A stretch of DNA of 64,000 nt from Halalkalicoccus paucihalophilus (lineage in GTDB: Archaea; Halobacteriota; Halobacteria; Halobacteriales; Halalkalicoccaceae), in contig NZ_LTAZ01000004.1 of NCBI RefSeq assembly GCF_001593955.1, forward strand, positions 186,001 to 250,000. The letters run 5' to 3'. A model generated the notes under the pieces. That model was not told the DNA's origin. It saw nothing but the letters and a program-made list of their open reading frames with translations, and made no database searches. Position numbers and translations under genes: made by a program. The stretch's first letter is position 1. Every line of letters starts with the position of its first letter. This document shows positions 48,521-56,564 of the stretch, one piece after another.

Positions 48521-48521
48521 C

Positions 48522-49307
48522 TCACTCGAGCGCGCTCCAGCGCCCCGCCGCCCGCTGGGCGAGCGTCACCGCCCCGTAGAGCGCGAGCCCCTCGACGACG
48601 AGGACCGCGAGGGCCGCGAGCATGACGTCGGCCCGGACGTTCTCGGAGGCGATCAGGATCACGAACCCGAGGCCGTTGTCCGCGGCGATCCACTCGGCGA
48701 TCACCGCGCCGACGACCGAGAGCGTGACCGCCTGTTTCAGCCCCGCGAACGCATCCGGCAGCGCGTAGGGCAGGTCGACGTAAACCACGCGCCGGATCCA
48801 CCCCGCATCCACCGATTCGAGCAGGTCGTGGTGTTCGGCGGGGGCGTTCGAGAGGCCCGCCGCCGTGCTGAGAACCACCGGAAAGAAGGCGATCAGCGCG
48901 ACGAAGACGACCGCCGTGATCAGTCCCGTTCCGAGATAGATCAACAGGACGGGCGCGATCGCGACCTTCGGGAGGACGCGTGCGGTCACTAGGTAGGGAT
49001 AGATCGCCCGGCGGAACCACGGCAGGTAGGCGACGCCGAGTGCGAGGGCGAACCCGACCACGATTCCAACCGATCCCCCGTAGACGACCTTCTCCAGCGT
49101 GAACAGCGCGTTTCGGGCGTAGAGTGCGGGATCGTTCAGCAGGCGTGCCGCCACCGCCTCGGGCGGGGGCAGGAGGAACGGCGGGATCTCGAAGGCGAGC
49201 GTGAGCCCCCACCAGACGCCGACCGCGAGGGCGAGCGCCCCAACCGGATACGACGCTCGTTCGATCCACCCGCGACCGTGACGGGTGAAACGGGTGGCCT
49301 CAGGCAT
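48522..49307 (-). CDS. ABC transporter permease, SsuC/ThiX type (second of two)
   Basis: This 261-residue permease has six likely helices and EAA loop DLLESVDAGWIRRVVYVDLPYALPDAFAGLK. It overlaps the ATPase gene by 8 bases and is the last gene of a three-gene operon whose first protein is the HTH-binding-protein fusion. It is convergent with the first permease. The overlap suggests close co-expression with the ATPase. Substrate is unknown, but the THI5-type neighbours point to a small organic molecule. Confidence 0.86.
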   Translation of the reverse strand: MPEATRFTRHGRGWIERASYPVGALALAVGVWWGLTLAFEIPPFLLPPPEAVAARLLNDPALYARNALFTLEKVVYGGSVGIVVGFALALGVAYLPWFRRAIYPYLVTARVLPKVAIAPVLLIYLGTGLITAVVFVALIAFFPVVLSTAAGLSNAPAEHHDLLESVDAGWIRRVVYVDLPYALPDAFAGLKQAVTLSVVGAVIAEWIAADNGLGFVILIASENVRADVMLAALAVLVVEGLALYGAVTLAQRAAGRWSALE

Positions 49308-50040
49308 AGCTCTCGTGAAGGGTCCGCCGGACGGCGGCGACCTGCTCTTGGAACGCGCGGGATCCGAACACGTCCTCGTCGCGGGAGGTGGGCAGGTCGA
49401 TCTCGAAGACCCGCTCGATGCGGCCCGTCGCGCCCATTACTACACAGCGATCCGCGAGGAAGACCGCCTCCGGAACGCTGTGCGTGACGAACACGACGGT
49501 CTTTCGTTCCCGGCGCCAGATGTCTCGCACTTCGACGCCGAGTTCGTCCCTCGTAATCTCGTCGAGTTCGCCGAAGGGCTCGTCCATCAACAACACGTCC
49601 GCGCCGAGGTGGATCGCACGCGCGATCGCCACCCGCTGGTTCATCCCGCCCGAGAGTTCCCGGGGCTTCGCGTCCTCGAACCCCTCCAACCCGACGCTCG
49701 CGAGCAGGTCCTGCGCTTCCTCGCGCCGTGGCTCCTCCCCGGCCATCTCCCGGAGGAAGGTGACGTTCTCCGTGGCGCTCTTCCAGGGCAGGAGGGTGTG
49801 GTTCTGGAAGACGAATCCCAAACGCGCGCCGGCCTGTGCGACCGCGGGGGAGTCGCCGTCGATTCGTACCGCACCGGCCGTCGGCGCCTGTAGCCCACCG
49901 ATCGCCCGCAGCAGCGTCGTCTTCCCACAGCCCGAGGGGCCGACGACCGTCACGAACTCGTCGTCCTCGATCCGGAGGTCGATCCCCTCGAGCGCCCGGA
50001 CGCCCTCGAAATCGACACCCACTCCGTCGAGGTCGATCAT
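49300..50040 (-). CDS. ABC transporter ATP-binding protein, SsuB/ThiZ type
   Basis: This 246-residue ATPase has Walker A GPSGCGKTT, Q-loop FVFQNHTLLPW, signature LSGGMNQRVAIARA, Walker B VLLMDEPFGELD and H-loop FVTHSVPEA. It is the only ABC ATPase in the window, so it probably energises both permeases at 47702 and 48522. Its start overlaps the stop of the fusion gene (ATGA) and its stop overlaps the permease start. The match to SsuB/ThiZ/NrtC-type ATPases is clear; the transported substrate is not. Confidence 0.9.
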   Translation of the reverse strand: MIDLDGVGVDFEGVRALEGIDLRIEDDEFVTVVGPSGCGKTTLLRAIGGLQAPTAGAVRIDGDSPAVAQAGARLGFVFQNHTLLPWKSATENVTFLREMAGEEPRREEAQDLLASVGLEGFEDAKPRELSGGMNQRVAIARAIHLGADVLLMDEPFGELDEITRDELGVEVRDIWRRERKTVVFVTHSVPEAVFLADRCVVMGATGRIERVFEIDLPTSRDEDVFGSRAFQEQVAAVRRTLHESYA

Positions 50041-51299
50041 GCGGCCTCCGACCCCGTGAGCAGGCCCCCCTGTTCGAGCGCCGTCCGGAGGCGATCCCAT
50101 GTCCCCTCGCGCTGCCAGCCCCAGCCGTTCTCCTCGACCGCTTCGCTCGGGCAGAACTCTCGGGAGGCGGTCTCGAACGTCCGGGCGAGTCGCTCGCTCG
50201 GCTCGTCCGAACGGGCGGCGACCCGCTCGGCGGCGGCCGTCGGATCGAGACACGTCGCCGCCCAGCCGGCAGTCGTTGCGGCCAGAAACGCTTCGAGTGC
50301 CCTCTCGCGCTCTTCGAGCGTCTCCTCGCGGACGACGAGCGTCGGTCCGTAGATCGGGAAGTGGTCGGCCACCGCGAGCGTGTCGACGGTCGTCCCTTCC
50401 CCCTCTAGATCCCGCGGATCCGAGAACGAGCCCGTGACGACGTCGACTTCCCCCGAGAGCAGCGCGTCCCGTTCCTCGCCGCCGGTGTCGACGATCCGCA
50501 CCGAGCCGTCGAGGGCGACCTGATTCAAGAAGAGCCGCCCGAGTATCCCCGTCTCGGACCGGGCAGGCATGCCGATCCGACGATTCCGGAGCTGGGCGAC
50601 GCTGGTGAGCGGTTCGCCGAACGTCTCGCGAACCGTATAGAGGACGGCCATCGCGCGCTGGTAGGCGACCGCGATCGCCACCACCGGCTTGTCCGCCGCC
50701 CGCGCCCGGAGGGCGGTCGCAGCGCCGACCAATCCGACGTCCGTCTCGCCCGAAACGAGGGATTCGAGCGCCCGGTGGGACCCCTCGTGGTGCTCGATGT
50801 CGAGTTCGAGATCGAATTCCTCTCCTCGTTCCTCCGCGGCGTAAAACGGGAGATGAAGCCCGTTCGGCCGCCAGTTCAGCCCGAGTGAGAGCTCGCCGTC
50901 CGCTCCGCTTTTGCGGGTGCCTTCTCGCTCGATTTCGTGTCGTTCGCGCGCCCGCTGTAGCAGCGCCACTGCGTGGTGCTGGTGGACGGTTCGGGCCGTG
51001 GATTCGAGATCCGACGCGGCGTGCCACGCCGCTGGCGGCCGTCCGGGTCCGTCGTCGCGGACGGCGGTCCGCTCGACGACGCCGGCCGATTCGAGGCTCG
51101 CGATCGCCGCCGTGATCGCGGTTCGGTTTAGCTCCGTCCCGATCCGAAGGGTCAGCTCCGTTGCTGGGTCCTCTTCGATCCCCGAGCGAAGGAGGAGGTA
51201 CGCGAGCACGCGGGCCGGATCGTCGCCGATCCCCGGTGCCAACCGGTCGATCACCCCCTGATCGTCATCGTCGAGTGCCCAGAACTCTCGCGTGCGCAT
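50037..51299 (-). CDS. HTH-THI5 fusion: predicted ligand-sensing transcription regulator
   Basis: This 420-residue protein joins an N-terminal winged-helix domain (about 1-105; ARVLAYLLLRSGIEEDPATEL, NRTAITAAIASLESAGVVERTAVRDDG) to a THI5-type binding domain from about 135 on (LGLNWRPNGLHLPFYAAEERGEEFDLELD and further binding-protein motifs). No signal peptide is present. It is the first gene of an operon with the ATPase and permease, whose genes overlap. A one-component regulator that senses the transported molecule is the simplest reading. TATA-like GTTTTATCCC lies 26-35 bases upstream. The ligand and operator are unknown. Confidence 0.78.
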   Translation of the reverse strand: MRTREFWALDDDDQGVIDRLAPGIGDDPARVLAYLLLRSGIEEDPATELTLRIGTELNRTAITAAIASLESAGVVERTAVRDDGPGRPPAAWHAASDLESTARTVHQHHAVALLQRARERHEIEREGTRKSGADGELSLGLNWRPNGLHLPFYAAEERGEEFDLELDIEHHEGSHRALESLVSGETDVGLVGAATALRARAADKPVVAIAVAYQRAMAVLYTVRETFGEPLTSVAQLRNRRIGMPARSETGILGRLFLNQVALDGSVRIVDTGGEERDALLSGEVDVVTGSFSDPRDLEGEGTTVDTLAVADHFPIYGPTLVVREETLEERERALEAFLAATTAGWAATCLDPTAAAERVAARSDEPSERLARTFETASREFCPSEAVEENGWGWQREGTWDRLRTALEQGGLLTGSEAA

Positions 51300-51341
51300 T
51301 GATACCGTGAGTTGCTCTCCCTGGGATAAAACGACTCCGCC

Positions 51342-51626
51342 CTACTCCCCGTCGAGCGGGCTCCCACGGCGTGCGATAGTCGTCGCCGGGAGACCCGCTC
51401 GCTCTGCGTGTTCCTCGACGGCGTCCTCGCTTTCGGCCTCGTACTGACAGAACGTCCCGACCACGTCGCCCTCCTCGTCGGTGAGTACTTCGGATTCGTT
51501 CCACCTGATGTCGGTTCCCTCCTCCCGCATTTCCTCGAGGACGCGCCCCGATTCGGCCGCGGCGTCGTCGAGTTCGTCGTGACTGATCGACCCGTCGAGC
51601 TCCCGATAGATCTGAAACTCTACCAT
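51342..51626 (-). CDS. DUF4242-family small protein
   Basis: This 94-residue protein matches the DUF4242 fold: MVEFQIYRELDG at the start, SGRVLEEMREEGTDIRWNESEVLTDEEG in the middle, and CQYEAESEDAVEEHAERAGLPA near the end. These ferredoxin-like small proteins are often annotated as nickel-binding or gualylpa-type domains, but function is unclear. It is monocistronic with a short gap to the fusion gene. No catalytic residue is evident. Confidence 0.7.
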   Translation of the reverse strand: MVEFQIYRELDGSISHDELDDAAAESGRVLEEMREEGTDIRWNESEVLTDEEGDVVGTFCQYEAESEDAVEEHAERAGLPATTIARRGSPLDGE

Positions 51627-51729
51627 ACTCCCTTCTCTCTGTCATGGTTTGTAAGAGTTTCTCATGTTTAAACGACCGGCACCTCCCGTGACACCGTTTA
51701 TGTGTTGAGTCGCCGAACCCCTCTGTGGT

Positions 51730-52086
51730 ATGCTTGTCCATCTCCACCAGTACAAACACGAGGAAGTCGATTTCGACGACAACCGGACGACCGGCGAGTC
51801 CCAGACCGAAGACTCCGTGAACAAGGACAGCGAGGAGTACTTCGGCGAGAACATCCAGGACTTCGACGTCGAGACGTGGGAAACCGTCGAATACGAGGGC
51901 GATCCGATCCAGCGTCGAACCGTCACAGTCGGCGGGGTCGCCGCGGTCTCGGTCCCCCAAGACGACGCCGAGGGTGACGACACCGACCTCCCCGGACGAA
52001 CGATTCAGCTTCGGACGGGCGGCGGTCAGGAGTTCGTCGAGCAGGCCGTCTTCGTCGAGGCCCAAGACGAGGAACCCGAACAGTAA
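51730..52086 (+). CDS. Haloarchaeal hypothetical protein
   Basis: This 118-residue acidic protein begins MLVHLHQYKHEEVDFDDN and has an acidic middle (SVNKDSEEYFGENIQDFDVETWE) and a beta-rich C-terminal part (RTVTVGGVAAVSVPQDDAEG). It has no Cys, signal or membrane span. It is followed by raSEA 53 bases downstream on the same strand. I do not recognise a family, and the extreme acidity fits only the general haloarchaeal background. Confidence 0.55.
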   Translation: MLVHLHQYKHEEVDFDDNRTTGESQTEDSVNKDSEEYFGENIQDFDVETWETVEYEGDPIQRRTVTVGGVAAVSVPQDDAEGDDTDLPGRTIQLRTGGGQEFVEQAVFVEAQDEEPEQ

Positions 52087-52139
52087 TCCCGGCGAGGGGA
52101 GACGAAGCCGCTTTAGGCCGCGGGCGGCTATCGCGTCCA

Positions 52140-53210
52140 ATGAGCAAGCCCACCCCCGAGGTCTACGAGCAGGGGCGCGGGATGGACGCGCACAACCAGG
52201 TGATGCGCTCCATTCGCGCGAAGAAGGATCGAACCTACGACCCCCACGAGCCTACGCGTGTCTGGCTCGACGAGGACAACACGCCCGACGGCGTCCGCCA
52301 GTCGCTGACGATCATCCTCAACACCGGCGGCTGTCGGTGGGCGCGTGCGGGCGGCTGTACGATGTGTGGCTACGTCGCCGAAAGCGTCGAGGGGGGGTCG
52401 GTTTCCCACGAGGCGCTGATGGACCAGATCGAGGTCTGTCTCGAACACGAGCGCGAGGAGGCCGACGAAAAGAGCCCGTTGATCAAGATCTACACCTCCG
52501 GGAGTTTCCTCGACGAGCGTGAGGTCGGGGCGCGCTCGCGGGAGGCGATCGCCGAAACCTTCGGGGATCGTGAGCGTATCGTCGTCGAAAGCCTGCCGGA
52601 TTTCGTCGAGGGCGAGCGGGTCGCCGATTTCACCGACCGAGGCCTCGAGACGGACGTGGCCGTGGGTCTCGAAACGGCCACCGACAGGGTGCGTCGGGAC
52701 TGCGTGAACAAGTACTTCGACTTCGCCGATTTCATCGAGGCGAGCGAGGCCGCCGGGGCCGCGGGCGCGGGGATCAAGGCCTACCTCCTGATGAAACCGC
52801 CGTTCCTCTCCGAATCGGAGGCCGTCGAGGACATGAAGCGGTCGATCCGGCGGTGTGCCGAGTACGCCCACACCGTCTCGATGAACCCGACGAACGTCCA
52901 GCGCTACACCATGGTCGACGAACTCTACTTCCGGGGGGGCTACCGCCCGCCGTGGCTCTGGTCGGTCGCGGAGGTACTCGAATCAACCGCCGACGCTGAC
53001 GCCATCGTCGTCTCGGACCCGGTGGGCCACGGCTCGGATCGGGGCCCGCACAACTGCGGGGAGTGTGACGACCGCGTCCAGCGCGCGATCAAGGACTTCG
53101 ATCTCCGGCAGGACCCGTCGGTGTTCGAGCAGGTCTCGTGTGAGTGTGAGGCGACGTGGGAGGCGGTGATGAGACGAGAGATGGGCTACAACATGCCGCT
53201 TGCTCGGTGA
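52140..53210 (+). CDS. raSEA: Radical SAM enzyme RaSEA, archaeosine biosynthesis
   Basis: This 356-residue protein has the unusual radical SAM cluster motif C-x7-C-x2-C (Cys65, Cys73, Cys76 in GGCRWARAGGCTMCGY) and the family run of conserved blocks (KIYTSGSFLDERE, VGLETATDRVRRDCVNKYFDF, AYLLMKPPFLSE, GGYRPPWLWS). RaSEA cleaves the lysine adduct made by ArcS to give archaeosine-15 in tRNA. It lies some 35 kb from tgtA and arcS in this window rather than next to arcS. Assignment is strong by motif. Confidence 0.92.
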   Translation: MSKPTPEVYEQGRGMDAHNQVMRSIRAKKDRTYDPHEPTRVWLDEDNTPDGVRQSLTIILNTGGCRWARAGGCTMCGYVAESVEGGSVSHEALMDQIEVCLEHEREEADEKSPLIKIYTSGSFLDEREVGARSREAIAETFGDRERIVVESLPDFVEGERVADFTDRGLETDVAVGLETATDRVRRDCVNKYFDFADFIEASEAAGAAGAGIKAYLLMKPPFLSESEAVEDMKRSIRRCAEYAHTVSMNPTNVQRYTMVDELYFRGGYRPPWLWSVAEVLESTADADAIVVSDPVGHGSDRGPHNCGECDDRVQRAIKDFDLRQDPSVFEQVSCECEATWEAVMRREMGYNMPLAR

Positions 53211-53248
53211 GTTAATCGCCTGCTAAAGGAATTACGGCGGTGATTAAC
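53211..53248. promoter_or_regulatory. Imperfect inverted repeat after raSEA
   Basis: GTTAATC (53211-53217) is repeated inverted as GATTAAC (53242-53248), with further GCC/GGC pairing inside and a 24-base loop. It directly follows the raSEA stop and lies 50 bases before a small gene. It may fold as an RNA hairpin or bind a dimeric regulator. A TATA-like GTATATGAAC (53264-53273) follows. Confidence 0.35.
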
Positions 53249-53300
53249 GAAGTACGCTCGGGCTGTATATGAACTACCGTCGGTGACGGCGGCGATACAC

Positions 53301-53417
53301 ATGGCCCACGAGACAGACGAAGCGGTCGTCCACGCGGACGGCTGGTTCATCATCAGAAACACCGAAGACCCCGCCCAGTGGCTCGCGAGTGACTCCCCCG
53401 TCGATATCTGTCGTTAG
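53301..53417 (+). CDS. Very small haloarchaeal protein (DUF7331-like)
   Basis: This 38-residue protein reads MAHETDEAVVHADGWFIIRN followed by TEDPAQWLASDSPVDICR. It resembles a widespread haloarchaeal micro-protein family with the pattern DG-x-F-x-I-x-x-x-x-x-P-x-x-W-x-x-S, annotated as DUF7331 as I recall. It ends 4 bases inside the end of the convergent purQ gene. A TATA-like element at 53264-53273 fits a short leader. Function is unknown, and no signal or cysteine pair is present. Confidence 0.6.
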   Translation: MAHETDEAVVHADGWFIIRNTEDPAQWLASDSPVDICR

Positions 53418-54085
53418 GCGAACGCCGCGAGGACTCCCCGACCGTCCGTTCCGCCGATATCGTCGAGGACGGCGCGTTCGGGATGCGGCATGAGCACTGC
53501 GACCGACTCGCGCTCCCCACGGACGCCCGCGACGCCGCCCGCCGAACCGTTTGGATTCGCCGCCTGTGTCACCCGCCCCTCGGCGTCACAGTACCGAAAC
53601 AGCACCCGTCCCTCCGTTTCCAGTCGATCCAATTCCGCCTCATCGATCTCGAAACGGCCCTCGCCGTGGGCGATCGGCAGCTCGATCACCTCGCCCGCCT
53701 CGTAGGCCGCCGTCCACGGCGTGTCGGCGTTCTCGACCCGAAGGTGGACGTGTTCACACTGAAAGCGCGCGCTCGCGTTCGTCGTAAAGGCCCCCGGAGT
53801 GAGCCCTGACTCGCTGCCGATCTGGGCGCCGTTACACACCCCGAGGACGGGGATGCCCTCGTCGGCGGCGTCTCGAACCGCCGCGAGGATCGGCGAGCGG
53901 GCGGCCATCGCGCCCGCACGGAGGTAATCACCGTACGAAAACCCGCCGGGAAGGACGATCCCGGTGGTCCCCTCGGGCAGTCCGTCCTCGTGCCAGACGA
54001 TCTCGCTCTCGATACCCATCGCCGAGAGCGCGCGTTCCGCGTCCCGGTCGCAGTTCGACCCGCCGAAGCGAACGATCGCGATCAT
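53414..54085 (-). CDS. purQ: Phosphoribosylformylglycinamidine synthase subunit PurQ
   Basis: This 223-residue class I glutamine amidotransferase supplies ammonia to PurL in the fourth step of purine synthesis. It shows VRFGGSNCDRD at the start, GGFSYGD, the nucleophile Cys in GVCNGAQIG, and the MPHPER His/Glu pair near the end. Its start overlaps the purS stop (ATGA), so purS and purQ are translated together. PurL itself is not in the window. Assignment is secure. Confidence 0.96.
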   Translation of the reverse strand: MIAIVRFGGSNCDRDAERALSAMGIESEIVWHEDGLPEGTTGIVLPGGFSYGDYLRAGAMAARSPILAAVRDAADEGIPVLGVCNGAQIGSESGLTPGAFTTNASARFQCEHVHLRVENADTPWTAAYEAGEVIELPIAHGEGRFEIDEAELDRLETEGRVLFRYCDAEGRVTQAANPNGSAGGVAGVRGERESVAVLMPHPERAVLDDIGGTDGRGVLAAFA

Positions 54086-54333
54086 CGCCGTCGGACCTCC
54101 ACCTCGTAGTCGTGGATCGTCGGGTTCGCAAGCAGTCGTTCGGCCATCTCGTCCGCCCGGCGCTCGGCCGCCTGCTCGGAGTCGGCGTCGAGATCGATCT
54201 CGAAGCGATCGGCCGACCGAAGCGCCTGCAGATCGAACTCGAGGCGTTCGAGCGCCCGTTTCGTCGTCTCGGCCTCGGGATCGAGCACGCCCGCTTTGAG
54301 GCGAACCGTCACGATCGCGGTGTAGGCGGTCAT
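54082..54333 (-). CDS. purS: Phosphoribosylformylglycinamidine synthase subunit PurS
   Basis: This 83-residue protein is the small PurS subunit that bridges PurL and PurQ in the archaeal/Gram-positive FGAM synthase. It has YTAIVTVRLKAGVLDPEAETTKRALERL and ends with HDYEVEVRRR. It overlaps purQ by four bases. A GCTTTTGAG promoter-like stretch lies 22-30 bases upstream of ATG 54333, consistent with a leaderless start. Assignment is secure by length and motif. Confidence 0.95.
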   Translation of the reverse strand: MTAYTAIVTVRLKAGVLDPEAETTKRALERLEFDLQALRSADRFEIDLDADSEQAAERRADEMAERLLANPTIHDYEVEVRRR

Positions 54334-54385
54334 ACCCGGAGAGGCGTGGTCGTGCTCAAAAGCTCTTTCTACTCTCCGATGTAAT

Positions 54386-54397
54386 ACACGAACGTGT
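54386..54397. promoter_or_regulatory. Palindrome in the purS-purU divergent region
   Basis: ACACG-AA-CGTGT is a perfect 5+5 palindrome 53-64 bases upstream of purS ATG 54333 and about 90 bases before purU. It may be a purine-regulator site acting on both. No same-sequence copy was seen at purC, so the link to a purine regulon is weak. Confidence 0.3.
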
Positions 54398-54459
54398 GAT
54401 ACTCCCGTGAAACTCGGCGGACGAACACGCTTTTTGCCGTGACTCGCCGAGAGGGGACA

Positions 54460-54489
54460 ATGACGCCGACCACGAGGTGGCGACGATGA
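54460..54489 (+). promoter_or_regulatory. Possible 9-codon upstream reading frame of purU
   Basis: ATG 54460 opens a tiny frame (MTPTTRWRR) that stops at TGA 54487-54489, overlapping purU ATG 54486 as ATGA. It lies 22-32 bases after a CTTTTTGCC promoter-like stretch, so a leaderless transcript could begin here and couple translation to purU. Chance occurrence in GC-rich sequence is possible. Confidence 0.3.
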
Positions 54490-55427
54490 CGCCGCCGCTG
54501 ACGGAGATCACGGTCGTTGGCGACGACAAGACCGGGTTGATCGCTCGCGTGACGACGCTTTTGTTCGAACGCGACATCAACATCGAGGACCTCGATCAGG
54601 CCGTGCGGGACGGGCTGTTCCGGATGACGATGCACGTCGACGCGAGCGGGATGACGTGTACCGAGGCGCAACTCCGCGACGCCCTCGCCGATCTCGGTGC
54701 GGACCTCGGGGTCGACGTCCAGGTTCGCTTCCCTGCCGACCGTGAGACACAGGGGATCGCCGTGCTCGTCACCAAGGAGAGCCACTGTCTCGAAGCGCTG
54801 TTCGAGGCGTGGGCCAACGACGAGTTGGGCGCGGACATCTCGGTCGTGATCGGCAATCACCCCGATATGCAGCCGCTCGTGGAACACTACGGCGTCCCGT
54901 TTCACGACATCGGCACCGAGAGCGGGAGCGCGAGCGAGGAGCGCCTGCTCGAACTCCTCGATCAGTACGAGGTCGACCTCATCGTCCTCGCCCGATATAT
55001 GCGAATCCTCTCGCCGAACGTCGTTTTCCGCTACGAGGACCGCATCATCAACGTCCACCCGAGCTTGCTCCCGGCGTTTCCCGGTGCGGAAGCGTATCGT
55101 CAGGCGATCGAGGAGGGCGTTCGCGTCGCGGGCGTCAGTGCCCACTACGTCACCACCGACCTCGATCAGGGACCGATCATCACCCAGCGAGCCTTCACCC
55201 TCCCCGACGACGCGGACCTCGCGGAGATCAAGCGCCGCGGCCAGCCGCTGGAGGCCGACGCCCTCCTCGAAGCCGTCCGTCTCCACCTCGATAAGGCGAT
55301 CGCGGTCCACCGGGGACGGACTGAACTCCGGGGGGAGGGCGACTACCAGCTCGGCATGGACCGGGCGCTCGACGAGATCAACCCCGACAGACCGATCGAC
55401 GGGATCGGCGGCGTCCTGACCGATTAG
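54486..55427 (+). CDS. purU: Formyltetrahydrofolate deformylase / formyltransferase family protein with ACT domain (PurU-like)
   Basis: This 313-residue protein has an N-terminal ACT domain (EITVVGDDKTGLIARVTTLLF onward) and a formyl-transferase hydrolase domain with VIGNHPDMQPLVEH, HDIGTES, LARYMRILSP and NVHPSLLPAFPGA containing the catalytic His region. PurU releases formate from 10-formyl-THF for purine synthesis by formate-using enzymes. Its location beside purS, purQ and purC supports that role. The first GTG at 54477 is an alternative start. A tiny upstream frame overlaps the ATG. Confidence 0.85.
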   Translation: MTPPLTEITVVGDDKTGLIARVTTLLFERDINIEDLDQAVRDGLFRMTMHVDASGMTCTEAQLRDALADLGADLGVDVQVRFPADRETQGIAVLVTKESHCLEALFEAWANDELGADISVVIGNHPDMQPLVEHYGVPFHDIGTESGSASEERLLELLDQYEVDLIVLARYMRILSPNVVFRYEDRIINVHPSLLPAFPGAEAYRQAIEEGVRVAGVSAHYVTTDLDQGPIITQRAFTLPDDADLAEIKRRGQPLEADALLEAVRLHLDKAIAVHRGRTELRGEGDYQLGMDRALDEINPDRPIDGIGGVLTD

Positions 55428-56437
55428 AGCCCCCGAACCCGTCCGACGACCGATTCTACCGGTGGTGCGGCGAACCACTCCTCGCCGATGTAGCCGTTCG
55501 TCCCCGAGGCGTACATCTCGGAGACGAGATCGATCACCTCGGTCGAGAGCGGCTCGGGATCGTGCTCACAGAGCGTTCGCCAGTCGGCGATATCTCTCGA
55601 TTTCGCCTCCTCTTTCGCCGACGTGACCGCCTCGACCCACTCGGGTTGCGTGCGCTTGTGATACCCCCTGAGGACCTCCTTCGATAGCTCTTGACCCTCG
55701 TAGGAAAACCGGTTCTCGTCGAAGGTGCCGACCACGTCGGCGACCCGGATCTCGCCGTCGACGTAACAACACTCGATCTTGCCGTCCTCGTGGACGAAGC
55801 CGTTCGAGCGCGCCTGCTCGCTCACGACGCGGTTGACCTCTCGGGCAACGGTTTCGAGGTCGGCGATATCGGCGTTTCCGGCGATCTCGTCGGCCTCCGC
55901 GCGATCGAGGTATCGATCGCTCTCCTCGTACTTCGTCGAGAACTCGACGATCGGTTCGTCGAGTTCGACGGCCCCGTCGGGCCACTCCTCGTAGGCGAGA
56001 CCGTGAGCGGCAGGCTCGCTTCGCCGTCGGAGACTCGATCCGGCGGGAACCTGGTTGCGAAAGACGATCTCCAAGGGTATTAGGTAGTTCTCGCCCGCGC
56101 CCGAATGGTAGGCGTCGTAGTCGTACTCGCGTCCGTCGTGTGGGAGGTCCGGGACCTGTACGAGGTCGATCGCCATCCGGGTCGGCGGGTTCTCGACCGC
56201 CCCGAGCGCCTGCGCCTCCTCGCCGACACCCCGGTAGTGGGTCGCGATCCCCTCGGATTCGAGCCGTTCGAAGTTGAACGCCCCCATCGTACAGAGGCTC
56301 GCGCCCTTCCGGGGGATGGTATCGGGCATCCGCCCCCAGTCGAACACCGAGTAGGCGTCCGTGAAGACGAACGACCCCTTTCCCGGCGACGAATCGGTCG
56401 GCTCGCGCTCGATGTGGAACTCCTTAACGCTCGTCAT
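55424..56437 (-). CDS. purC: SAICAR synthetase PurC
   Basis: This 337-residue protein is phosphoribosylaminoimidazole-succinocarboxamide synthase. It shows SFVFTDAYSVFDWG near the start, the IPLEIVFRNQVPAGSSL block, DGKIECC and EIRVADVVGTFDENRFSYEG near the end, the nucleotide-metal motifs. The chain is longer than bacterial PurC (about 240 residues), as usual in haloarchaea. It overlaps the purU stop by 4 bases in a convergent arrangement. ATG 56437 is chosen, since codons upstream of it look non-native. Assignment is secure. Confidence 0.93.
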   Translation of the reverse strand: MTSVKEFHIEREPTDSSPGKGSFVFTDAYSVFDWGRMPDTIPRKGASLCTMGAFNFERLESEGIATHYRGVGEEAQALGAVENPPTRMAIDLVQVPDLPHDGREYDYDAYHSGAGENYLIPLEIVFRNQVPAGSSLRRRSEPAAHGLAYEEWPDGAVELDEPIVEFSTKYEESDRYLDRAEADEIAGNADIADLETVAREVNRVVSEQARSNGFVHEDGKIECCYVDGEIRVADVVGTFDENRFSYEGQELSKEVLRGYHKRTQPEWVEAVTSAKEEAKSRDIADWRTLCEHDPEPLSTEVIDLVSEMYASGTNGYIGEEWFAAPPVESVVGRVRGL

Positions 56438-56498
56438 GCTCTTTCTCGCCCATGGTGTCCGTCGTTTCGGCCCCGGCATGAACGTTTCCCGTTCGCGG

Positions 56499-56517
56499 CG
56501 TTAGCCGCCGCCTAACG
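56499..56517. promoter_or_regulatory. Inverted repeat upstream of purC
   Basis: CGTTAG-N7-CTAACG is a perfect 6+6 repeat 62-80 bases upstream of purC ATG 56437 and about 48 bases before the zinc-ribbon gene at 56565. It is not an iron box, because the half-site order and spacing differ. It may bind a regulator for either gene. Confidence 0.35.
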
Positions 56518-56564
56518 TCCCTTCATGTCTGTATAACTACTATTATCCCGACGGGAGAACGGGT

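Noticed and set aside
56499..56517. CGTTAG-N7-CTAACG as a fifth iron box
   Set aside because: Half-site order and spacing differ from TTTAGG-N4-CCTAAA, and the adjacent genes are purC and a zinc protein.
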